This document shows, one piece after another, positions 40,202-47,305 of a stretch of DNA of 47,622 nucleotides. The notes below the pieces were generated by a model. The model made no database searches and had not been told where the DNA came from. It was given only the letters and a program-made list of their open reading frames with translations. The DNA comes from an uncultured bacterium (lineage in GTDB: Bacteria; Cyanobacteriota; Vampirovibrionia; Gastranaerophilales; Gastranaerophilaceae). The stretch's first letter is position 1. Each line of letters opens with the position of its first letter. The translations under genes and the position numbers were made by a program. Location: contig CACZSN010000023.1 in assembly GCA_902783835.1 (NCBI GenBank), positions 1-47,622 of the forward strand, in the 5' to 3' direction.

Positions 40202-40890
40202 TATTGTGTTCCTCCCATTGTATTATTTTTATTTAATAAAATTCGTCCCAATCGAATTATCGTTGAACCTTCTTCCGCCGCTATGCGATAATCATTACTC
40301 ATGCCCATCGATAACTCGTTCAATTTAACTTTATAATCAAGTTCTATTTTATCTTTTAGAGTCTTAATATTTTTAAACAAATTCCGCAGATAATCTTCAT
40401 CTTGAGATAAAGGTGCTATATTCATCAACCCCTCGATTTTGAGAGACGGAAGAATAAGCAAGTCGTCCATACAATTCAAAAGTTCTTCGGTATCAAAGCC
40501 GAACTTTTGTTCTTCATGTGCATTATTAACCTGCAAAAGAATTTTTTGTTCAAGCCCTTTTTTTTCAGCCTCTTGGGAAATGGCTCGGGCAAGTTTCAGA
40601 GAATCGACGGAATGTATCATATAGAAATTTCCGACGGCATCCTTAACTTTGTTCGTTTGAAGATGCCCTATCAAGTGAAATCTTGAGTTTTTACGAACTT
40701 CTTCGGGCAATTTTCGGATTTTTTCAAGTGCAACCTGCACTCTGTTTTCTCCGAAATCCCTAAGTCCAGCTTCGTAATATTCAAGAATTAATGATTCGTC
40801 TGAATACTTTGTTACCGCTACTATTTTTGGATTATAAGGTACGAGTGTTGAGTTTATGAATTCAATTCTTTCCGTTATGGCACTGTGCAT
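40201..40890 (-). CDS. PLP homeostasis protein YggS/YlmE
   Basis: A PLP-binding alanine-racemase-fold protein (YBL036c/PLPBP family), 229 residues. It maintains pyridoxal-phosphate balance rather than acting as an enzyme. The PLP lysine is in KIVAVTKYSDE. Other family motifs are FGENRVQ, RFHLIGHLQTNKVK, HSVDSLKLA and LSMGMSNDYRIAAEEGSTIIRLG. The ATG has a strong GGGAGG. It forms a unit with sepF. Confidence 0.94.
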   Translation of the reverse strand: MHSAITERIEFINSTLVPYNPKIVAVTKYSDESLILEYYEAGLRDFGENRVQVALEKIRKLPEEVRKNSRFHLIGHLQTNKVKDAVGNFYMIHSVDSLKLARAISQEAEKKGLEQKILLQVNNAHEEQKFGFDTEELLNCMDDLLILPSLKIEGLMNIAPLSQDEDYLRNLFKNIKTLKDKIELDYKVKLNELSMGMSNDYRIAAEEGSTIIRLGRILLNKNNTMGGTQ

Positions 40891-40932
40891 AAAATTCGCC
40901 TCCCTTTAAGGCATGCTCATAAACACTCCTTA

Positions 40933-40961
40933 ATTATATGCAATACAAGAATTTCGGACAA
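40933..40961 (-). promoter_or_regulatory. yggS-sepF promoter
   Basis: On the minus strand TTGTCC (40961-40956), 17-bp spacer, TATAAT (40938-40933). The predicted start is around 40926, about 36 nt before the ATG. Confidence 0.65.
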
Positions 40962-41055
40962 CAAATTGTATATTCATTTATATGTGGAATTCCCGAAACC
41001 CATGTAGTCATGGCAATTTGCATGATTTAATTTGTGTTTACATTTCTTAATAATG

Positions 41056-41147
41056 ACGTTTTGTAACGTAATTTAAGGGCAATTAATCGTTCAAAATTAC
41101 GTTTTGCGGCATGGAAATATAATTTTTTTAATTGATTGCACGTTTTG
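41056..41147 (+). repeat. Three direct repeats before the xer gene
   Basis: ACGTTTTG occurs at 41056, 41099 and 41140, spacing 43 and 41 bp, close to four helical turns. The third copy overlaps the -35 and spacer of the xer promoter. An inverted pair CGTAATTT (41066-41073)/AAATTACG lies between the first two. This suggests a regulator-binding array. Confidence 0.45.
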
Positions 41148-41163
41148 TAAAAAAAACTATAAT
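41136..41163 (+). promoter_or_regulatory. xer promoter, leaderless geometry
   Basis: TTGCAC (41136-41141), 16-bp spacer, TATAAT (41158-41163). The -10 ends 7 nt before the A of the ATG at 41170, and there is no Shine-Dalgarno. Confidence 0.6.
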
Positions 41164-41169
41164 TTTATT

Positions 41170-42078
41170 ATGAATAAGATTGCGGAAGAATATCTTGAAA
41201 ATTTTAAATTATATCTTGATGTTGAAAAAAACTTTTCTCAGCACACTATAAGGGCATATTCTTCTGATATTTTAAGTTTTTTGATTTGGCTTGGAGAAAC
41301 GGATATTTCAGAAGTCGACTATGTGAAGTTGAAAGATTATCTTGTCTTTATGCAGAAATTTCAATATTCTAAAACGACCACGGCAAGGAAAATTGCTGGA
41401 TTAAGGACATTTTTTAAGTATCTTCACAGAGAAGGTGTTGTCGGAACTAATCCAGCTAAAGGTATTCATTCTCCGAAAAAAAATAAAAATTTGCCGAAAT
41501 TTTTAACGGAAGAAGAAACCGAAGAAATTTTAAACGGTATAAAAATTGATACTCCGGCAGGATACAGAAACAAGGTTATTCTTGAACTTCTTTATGCAAG
41601 CGGCATGCGTGTTTCTGAGTTAAGCGGGTTGAATTTTGCGGATTTAAACATAGATAATAATGAAATAAAAGTTGTCGGAAAAGGCTCAAAAGAACGTATT
41701 GTGTTGATTTCCGACCGCGTTAAAGAATTGTTAAAAAATTATCTGAAAACAGTCAGACCATTAATTAATACTGACGGTCCGAAAAAAGATATTACGGATG
41801 AATCTCCTGTTTTTATTAATAAAACCGGTTTCAGATTACATCCGCAAAGCATAAGAGCGGCGATAAAAGAGACGGTTGAGCATATTCAGTTACCGAAGCA
41901 TGTTACCCCTCACGTATTCAGGCACAGTTTTGCGACGAAATTGTTAAATCACGGAGCTGATTTAAGGGTTGTACAAGAACTTTTGGGACATGCAAGCATC
42001 AGTAACACTCAAATATACACCCACGTTTCATTAAGCCGTCTTAAAGAGGCATATGACAGTGCTCACCCGAGGGCTTAA
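41170..42078 (+). CDS. Tyrosine site-specific recombinase, XerC/XerD type
   Basis: Resolves chromosome dimers at dif sites, or acts as an integrase relative. The 302-residue protein has the N-terminal SAM-like core-binding domain (NKIAEEYLENFKLYLDVEKNF). The catalytic residues are Arg in YASGMRVSELSGL (about 147), His248 and Arg251 in HVFRHSF, His in LLGHASI, and Tyr near 283 in TQIYTHVS. The length and lack of extra domains fit Xer rather than phage integrase. I chose the ATG at 41170, consistent with family N-termini and the promoter geometry. No second xer gene and no dif-like site was found in the window. Confidence 0.92.
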   Translation: MNKIAEEYLENFKLYLDVEKNFSQHTIRAYSSDILSFLIWLGETDISEVDYVKLKDYLVFMQKFQYSKTTTARKIAGLRTFFKYLHREGVVGTNPAKGIHSPKKNKNLPKFLTEEETEEILNGIKIDTPAGYRNKVILELLYASGMRVSELSGLNFADLNIDNNEIKVVGKGSKERIVLISDRVKELLKNYLKTVRPLINTDGPKKDITDESPVFINKTGFRLHPQSIRAAIKETVEHIQLPKHVTPHVFRHSFATKLLNHGADLRVVQELLGHASISNTQIYTHVSLSRLKEAYDSAHPRA

Positions 42079-42091
42079 AATCCGAAAAACC

Positions 42092-42103
42092 AATGATAAT
42101 CAT
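42092..42103. promoter_or_regulatory. Fur-box-like dyad
   Basis: AATGATAATCAT contains the dyad ATGAT-A-ATCAT, the core of the 19-bp Fur consensus; the flanks do not match. It lies 14 nt after xer and about 125 nt before the RTX-like gene. Suggestive only. Confidence 0.25.
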
Positions 42104-42228
42104 GATTTGAAATAAGAATTTTTGTAACAATTTTTAATTTTTTGTCATGATTGAGGTACAAAATGTTTTTATATAAATAGAAGTATAAAAGTGACTATAT
42201 ATTTATAGTGTAATATGGGGCAAGTAAA

Positions 42229-43875
42229 ATGATTTCACTGACGAACATGCAAGCAAAAGTTGCAGCAACGCAAAAAACGTATGAAAATCAAAAGGCTTCG
42301 GAGGCCGGAGCTAATTTGTTGGTCGACGGTAGCGGAAACGGTAAAGTAACAACCGATATTGATGATACGGTAATATTGCTTGCTGACGGTGATGATGTTG
42401 TTACCGCAAACAGTAACAATAACAAAATCACGGCTGAATCGGGTAAAAATCAGATTTATATAAACGGTAATAATAACTATGTTGAAGGTGGTAAAGACGA
42501 AGATTATATCGTTTCTATCGGTCAACATAACGACCTTCACGGTGGTGAGGGCAACGACACAATGCTTTCTATCGGTGACAATAACAAAATTGACGGCGGC
42601 AACGGCAACAATTATCTTGCATTCCAAGGAAAACATTTATATATAACAGACGGCGACGGCGATTCTATGTTTAGAACGCTTGATTTCGCTGTTATGGAAG
42701 GTAAATTCGAAGAATACGGAAAATACCTTGAAAATCAACTTGAAACAAAAACTCTCAAATCAGACGTATTGTTAAATACCCAAGTAGATACGGAAACTCT
42801 GGGTGAAGAAAACGCATCGACAGGCAGTGCTGATAACTTTGTAAGCAAACTTACAGATGCAGACAAGAGACTTCTTGAAAACAACAAAATTGACCTTAAC
42901 GCTAAAAACAGTGACGGCTCGCAAAAATACTATATTGCAAAGAGTCCGACAGATGGTCAATATCATATTTACCAAGGTTCCGGAACAAGATACACCGCTA
43001 TGACAAATGGTAGCGATATGATTGACTTGAAAGACATCAAGACAACTCAAATGCGTGAAACAACCGTTAAAACATACGGCGACCTTCAAGAAAGAAACCT
43101 CAGAGGTATTGAAGATATCACAATCGATGCTAAGAACGGTGCTGACAATATCAAAGTTAACGTTGCAAAAGACTTAACAATCAAAGGTGACGACGTAAAA
43201 GATACAGATAAAGCGAAAAATATCTTTGTAGTCGGCAATATCAAACTTGAAGATGATTACGGCAACATTAAACAAAAATCGACATCAAGAGATTACACAG
43301 TGTTGAATGACGGATTTGACAAATTTGTCAACTCTGACCCATTGATTGTTGACTTCAACAAAGATGGAAAGATTTCTGCAAAAGCAGGTATCGGTGTTGA
43401 TATTGATGGCAACGGATATTCAGACGGTGCAGCAGTTGACGGTGACAAGATGCTTGCAATGAGTGATATGAACGACAATGGCGTAATCGATGGTTCAGAA
43501 GTATTCAGTGACAAAACTGTTAACCCGTTTACCGGTGAAGCACTCGGTGCTAAAAACGGTTTTGAGGCACTCAAATTGATGGCTCAAGAGGCTGAAAAAC
43601 ATACAGGAATTAAATGTATGGACACTGACGGAAATGTCGATTTGAAAGAACTTCAAAAAGCACTCAAAAAAGTTAACGTCAACCTCGGATTTATCTCCGA
43701 CCGCAACACGACAGAACTTGAAGATTTGGCTCACGTTGCATCAATCAACGTCAATTACACAGAACAAAACGAAACAGGCGATGTACAAAGAAATCAAACA
43801 GGTACATATACTGATACGGACGGTCAAAAACATAGAGCAGATGATGTTTGGTTCAAATTGTTCGGTAAAAAATAA
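42229..43875 (+). CDS. RTX-repeat-like and EF-hand-like calcium-binding protein
   Basis: A 548-residue acidic protein without signal peptide. Residues about 30-145 are rich in short G/N/D repeats resembling degenerate hemolysin-type nonapeptides: DGDDVVTANSNNNKI, GGEGNDTMLSIGDNNKI, GGNGNNYLAF. Towards the C-terminus are EF-hand-like loops: DFNKDGKISA (about 375) and DMNDNGVIDGSE (about 415), with a third weaker acidic loop DTDGNVDLKE. Such proteins are usually exported by type I secretion without a cleaved signal; export here is inferred. No enzymatic domain is recognised. GGGG lies 8 nt before the ATG, and a strong terminator follows. Confidence 0.7.
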   Translation: MISLTNMQAKVAATQKTYENQKASEAGANLLVDGSGNGKVTTDIDDTVILLADGDDVVTANSNNNKITAESGKNQIYINGNNNYVEGGKDEDYIVSIGQHNDLHGGEGNDTMLSIGDNNKIDGGNGNNYLAFQGKHLYITDGDGDSMFRTLDFAVMEGKFEEYGKYLENQLETKTLKSDVLLNTQVDTETLGEENASTGSADNFVSKLTDADKRLLENNKIDLNAKNSDGSQKYYIAKSPTDGQYHIYQGSGTRYTAMTNGSDMIDLKDIKTTQMRETTVKTYGDLQERNLRGIEDITIDAKNGADNIKVNVAKDLTIKGDDVKDTDKAKNIFVVGNIKLEDDYGNIKQKSTSRDYTVLNDGFDKFVNSDPLIVDFNKDGKISAKAGIGVDIDGNGYSDGAAVDGDKMLAMSDMNDNGVIDGSEVFSDKTVNPFTGEALGAKNGFEALKLMAQEAEKHTGIKCMDTDGNVDLKELQKALKKVNVNLGFISDRNTTELEDLAHVASINVNYTEQNETGDVQRNQTGTYTDTDGQKHRADDVWFKLFGKK

Positions 43876-43897
43876 AAATTATTTTGAATTTCAAAAG

Positions 43898-43924
43898 CAG
43901 GGACTGAAAAGTTCCTGTTTTTTT
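43898..43924 (+). terminator. Terminator of the RTX-like gene
   Basis: CAGGGACT (43898-43905), GAAA loop, AGTTCCTG (43910-43917), then seven T. Confidence 0.85.
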
Positions 43925-43961
43925 ATGCCAATTTTAAGTAACAATTTTGAATTTACCTTAT

Positions 43962-44029
43962 AACACAAATAGTGTTAATTCAATTTTTAAAGCAATAAAA
44001 ACTTTTGTTTAATAGACACAAATAGTGTT
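43962..44029 (+). promoter_or_regulatory. Twin dyad operators before the NhaC gene
   Basis: ACACAAATAGTGTT occurs twice (43963-43976 and 44016-44029), exactly 53 bp apart, about five helical turns. Each is a dyad ACAC-AAATA-GTGT. They lie 60-125 bp upstream of the promoter. Binding by a dimeric regulator, possibly with looping, is inferred. Confidence 0.5.
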
Positions 44030-44086
44030 TTCTGTGAAAATAAAAGTTCTTTACAGGCAAAAACACAAAATAAAGACAATAAAGAA

Positions 44087-44114
44087 TTGAATATTTTTAT
44101 AGATGAGTTATAAT
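44087..44114 (+). promoter_or_regulatory. NhaC gene promoter
   Basis: TTGAAT (44087-44092), 16-bp spacer, TATAAT (44109-44114); start near 44121. Confidence 0.6.
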
Positions 44115-44146
44115 TGAAACTATAAATTAATCGACAGGAATTTGGA

Positions 44147-45490
44147 ATGGAAATTTTTTCGGAAACGGAAATAAAACAATGGCGGACATCGAGCATCAAG
44201 GCGTTGTTCCCGTTTGTCGTGTTCGTTTTATTTTACTTTGGTTTTTCATTATCCTTGAAAGATTTCTCGAAAGTTCCAATGGTAGTGGCATTTTTGGTTG
44301 CATCGGCAGTTGCATTGATGTTAAATCACAAGGAAAAATTGTCGAGAAAGATTGAATTATATGCATTGGGAATGGGACAAAGAGACATTATGATGATGTG
44401 TCTTATATTCATTCTTGTCGGAGCTTTTACGGAAACTGCAAAGGCAATAGGGGCTGTTGATGCGGCGGTTTTGATTGCACAAAGTTTCATTCCTTCGCAA
44501 TTCATTCTTGCGGGCATTTTTGTGGTGTCATCATTAATTTCGCTTTCAATCGGAACATCTTGCGGAACGATTGCGGCTATTGTACCGATTGCGGTTACGT
44601 TATCTCAAACTCTTGGCTTGGACGCTGGACTTTTAATCGGGGCAACTGTCGGAGGAGCAATGTTTGGCGATAATTTGTCTCTTATTTCGGATACGACAAT
44701 TGCTGCTACGAGAACGCAGAATGTTTTATTAAAAGATAAAATGTTGGCAAATGTGAAAATAGTTGCTATTCCTGCTATTTTGACAATTTTGTTGTATTCT
44801 TTGCCTCAAATAAATTCATTTAAACCAATGGCTATGAGTTATGTGCCGACATTGTCTTCTTATGTTGAAATTATACCTTACATTTTACTTTTAATATTGG
44901 GTATATCCGGTGTAAATGTTATGTTTTTGCTTTTCATCGGAACAATTTTAAATCTTATAATCGGAACATATTACGGCTGTTTTGACTTAATTGTTGCGTT
45001 CGGTCTTATTGGAGACGGAACATTGTGTATGGCAAGCGTTATAATCATTTCGTTGCTTGCAGGCGGTTTGTTGCAGATGGTCAGATATAACGGCGGAATT
45101 ACTTATATTATTAATTCCACGGAATGTTTAATTAAGGGGAAACGTCTGTGTGAACTCGGAATTGCCATTTTAGTCGGAATAGTAAATATTTTTACCGCAA
45201 ATAACACCGTTGCAATTATTACGGCAGGTCCGATTGCGAAAGAAATGAGTAAAAAGTATGACGTTGATCCGAGAAGAACCGCAAGTATCCTCGATACAAT
45301 GTCTTGCTGCGTACAGGGTGCGTTACCGTACGGTGCACAGATTTTGATTGCAATAAGCCTTTCAGCGGCACTCTCTGTTACCCCGTTCCAAATTATCAAG
45401 TGCTTGTATTATCCTATTTTGGTGGGAATAGCACTATTTGTGTCAATGCTTTTTACAAAGGAAAATATTGAAGAAAAACCACAAAAATAA
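44147..45490 (+). CDS. NhaC-family Na+/H+ antiporter
   Basis: A 447-residue inner-membrane protein with about eleven hydrophobic segments. The NhaC-family signature appears as GATVGGAMFGDNLSLISDTTIAAT, with the acidic residues of the transport site. A second related block is ASILDTMSCCVQGALPYGAQ. It exchanges Na+ (or an amine/acid pair such as malate-lactate) against protons; substrate cannot be told by eye. AGGAATTTGG precedes the ATG. It abuts the converging coaE stop codon with no gap and no obvious terminator. Confidence 0.88.
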   Translation: MEIFSETEIKQWRTSSIKALFPFVVFVLFYFGFSLSLKDFSKVPMVVAFLVASAVALMLNHKEKLSRKIELYALGMGQRDIMMMCLIFILVGAFTETAKAIGAVDAAVLIAQSFIPSQFILAGIFVVSSLISLSIGTSCGTIAAIVPIAVTLSQTLGLDAGLLIGATVGGAMFGDNLSLISDTTIAATRTQNVLLKDKMLANVKIVAIPAILTILLYSLPQINSFKPMAMSYVPTLSSYVEIIPYILLLILGISGVNVMFLLFIGTILNLIIGTYYGCFDLIVAFGLIGDGTLCMASVIIISLLAGGLLQMVRYNGGITYIINSTECLIKGKRLCELGIAILVGIVNIFTANNTVAIITAGPIAKEMSKKYDVDPRRTASILDTMSCCVQGALPYGAQILIAISLSAALSVTPFQIIKCLYYPILVGIALFVSMLFTKENIEEKPQK

Positions 45491-46075
45491 TTATACCAAG
45501 TTCAAAAGAACTTGATTGATTTGACGGCTCAAATCGATATAATTTGTGTTGTTGTAAATTACAAAATCAGCAAATTGGATTTTTTCATCTTGAGGAATTT
45601 GAGCATTCATTCGTTTCAAAGCGTCTTCTTTGGTGAGGTTTCGTCTTTCCATAAGTCTTGCTAAACGGATATCATCATCTGCGGCAACCATAATTACTTT
45701 GTCGAAGAGATAACCCCAATTAACTTCATAGAGCAGAGGGACGGCAACAAATACGAAATTTGCGTCTGAATTTTGTTCGAAAAATTTCATGACCTCGTCA
45801 ATTATATACGGATGTGTGATTTTTTCGAGTTTTGCGAGTAATTTTTTGTCGGAAAAAACGATTTTTGCAAGTTTTTTTCTGTCAATTAAATGGTTTGAGC
45901 AAATGTCAAAATCGCCGAACGCAGTGCGTAATTCGCGATTTAAGTCGTCCGATTTGACAAAAAGATTGTGTACAATTTTGTCTGTATCAATCACCGGATA
46001 GTGTAAGTCTGATAAAATTTTTTCTACAACGGATTTTCCCGCCGCAATATTTCCTGTAATCGCAATCTTAATCAT
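45491..46075 (-). CDS. coaE: Dephospho-CoA kinase
   Basis: Final step of coenzyme A synthesis, phosphorylating the ribose 3'-hydroxyl. The 194-residue P-loop kinase has IAITGNIAAGKSVVEKIL (Walker A), DTDKIVHNLF (substrate Asp), and the VFVAVPLLYEVNWGYLFDKV and RLARLMERRNLTKEDALKRMNAQ lid region. The ATG has no Shine-Dalgarno and an extended TATAAT ends 7 nt upstream, indicating a leaderless mRNA. Confidence 0.94.
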   Translation of the reverse strand: MIKIAITGNIAAGKSVVEKILSDLHYPVIDTDKIVHNLFVKSDDLNRELRTAFGDFDICSNHLIDRKKLAKIVFSDKKLLAKLEKITHPYIIDEVMKFFEQNSDANFVFVAVPLLYEVNWGYLFDKVIMVAADDDIRLARLMERRNLTKEDALKRMNAQIPQDEKIQFADFVIYNNTNYIDLSRQINQVLLNLV

Positions 46076-46081
46076 ACTATG

Positions 46082-46090
46082 ATTATAACA
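46082..46090 (-). promoter_or_regulatory. coaE extended -10, leaderless geometry
   Basis: TGTTATAAT on the minus strand: a TGn extension and a perfect TATAAT (46087-46082) whose last base is 7 nt before the A of the coaE ATG. Confidence 0.6.
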
Positions 46091-46118
46091 CTTTTTTTAA
46101 TTTACGTCAGTATTTTTG

Positions 46119-46127
46119 TGTTATTAT
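46119..46127 (+). promoter_or_regulatory. rlmN extended -10, leaderless geometry
   Basis: TGTTATTAT: TGn extension and TATTAT (46122-46127), ending 7 nt before the A of the rlmN ATG at 46134. No Shine-Dalgarno. Confidence 0.55.
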
Positions 46128-46133
46128 TCAAAT

Positions 46134-47162
46134 ATGAACAAGAAATCGTTAGTAGGCTTAAATTTATCAGAGTTGCAAGAATTCGTGCTTTCGCTTGGAG
46201 GAAGTAAGTTTCGGGCAACACAAATTTATAACGGAATTTATTTAAAGTCCTATAAATCTTTTGATGAAATGACGGATTTGCCGTTATCATTCAGAGAACA
46301 ACTTAATGAACAATGTGAACTTTCTGATGTTAAGTTGAAGGATAAGCAGGTCAGTTCCGACGGAACGATGAAATTTTTGTTTGAACTTGCTGACGGAAAT
46401 GTTACCGAAGCGGTTTTGATGAGATTTGACAACAGGGCAAATCTTACGGCATGCATAAGTTCACAAGTCGGCTGTCCGATGGGTTGCAGTTTTTGTGCAA
46501 CGGCAAAGTTAGGTTTTAAAAGAAATTTAACAACCGACGAAATTTTAAAACAGATTTATTTAATTCAGGCGGATACAACGCTTAAAGTTACAAATATTGT
46601 ATTCATGGGACAAGGTGAACCTTTGCTCAATCTTGACAATGTATTGCCTGCTATTGACAGATTGAGAGAAGATTTCAAAATCGGTTCAAGAAGAATAACC
46701 GTGTCGACTTGCGGAATTATTCCCGGAATAAAAAAATTAGCGGAAATAAAATTCCAACCGACGGTTGCGATTTCTCTTCACAGTGCAAATCCTGAAATCA
46801 GACAATCTGTCATGCCCGTTGAAAAGAAATATAAAATCAAAGATGTTGTTGAAGAACTCCGCAAATTGACCGTGGTGACCGGGAGAAGGGTGACTATTGA
46901 ATATATTTTGATAAAAGATTTGAACGACTCTCCAAAAGCCGCAAAAGAACTTTGTGAGTTGATTTCGAAATTAAAATGTAACGTAAACTTAATTTTGTAT
47001 AACGAAAATGAATATTGTGATTACAAAAAACCGACAAGAGATGCGGTTTTGAAGTTTAAATGTATAGTTGAGGCTTCGGGCAAAAAGGTTACGGTAAGGC
47101 TTGAAAGGGGTGCTGACATTGATGCTGCCTGCGGTCAGTTGAGTTCAAAATATAAAAAGTAA
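46134..47162 (+). CDS. rlmN: 23S rRNA A2503/tRNA A37 C2-methyltransferase
   Basis: A radical AdoMet enzyme that methylates C2 of A2503 in 23S rRNA and A37 in some tRNAs. The 342-residue protein has the cluster motif CPMGCSFCATAKLGF (C-x3-C-x2-C). The methyl-carrier cysteine is near the C-terminus (ERGADIDAACGQL). GQGEPLLN supplies the AdoMet site. A Cfr resistance enzyme has the same plan, but the length and absence of Cfr-type differences favour RlmN. I chose the ATG at 46134 (MNKKSLVGLN) over a TTG 18 bases upstream, in keeping with the promoter geometry. Confidence 0.93.
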   Translation: MNKKSLVGLNLSELQEFVLSLGGSKFRATQIYNGIYLKSYKSFDEMTDLPLSFREQLNEQCELSDVKLKDKQVSSDGTMKFLFELADGNVTEAVLMRFDNRANLTACISSQVGCPMGCSFCATAKLGFKRNLTTDEILKQIYLIQADTTLKVTNIVFMGQGEPLLNLDNVLPAIDRLREDFKIGSRRITVSTCGIIPGIKKLAEIKFQPTVAISLHSANPEIRQSVMPVEKKYKIKDVVEELRKLTVVTGRRVTIEYILIKDLNDSPKAAKELCELISKLKCNVNLILYNENEYCDYKKPTRDAVLKFKCIVEASGKKVTVRLERGADIDAACGQLSSKYKK

Positions 47163-47173
47163 CGTAAAGTAAA

Positions 47174-47221
47174 GTTACAGACTCGTTACAGACTTGTATT
47201 TTTTTAATCTTTTGGTACAAT
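47174..47221 (+). promoter_or_regulatory. Promoter with adjacent tandem repeat
   Basis: TTGTAT (47194-47199), 16-bp spacer, TACAAT (47216-47221). Directly upstream, GTTACAGACT occurs twice with an 11-bp period (47174-47183, 47185-47194), touching the -35. This is the usual position for an activator or response-regulator site. The predicted leader is about 78 nt, T-rich. Confidence 0.5.
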
Positions 47222-47305
47222 AAACCTGTAAGAACACATTATTATTGTTTTTTATTGTTTTTCAGAATTTAAGGAATTTATTTATTATTTTTAGAAAGTA
47301 AGACT

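Noticed and set aside
40900..40930. Leader peptide upstream of yggS (AAGGAG, then ATG AGC ATG CCT TAA)
   Set aside because: The predicted transcription start falls on or after this AAGGAG, so the mini-frame would lack its ribosome-binding site.
40891..41169. dif site next to the xer gene
   Set aside because: No 28-bp sequence with XerC/XerD-like half-sites around a 6-bp centre was seen; the dyads present are shorter.
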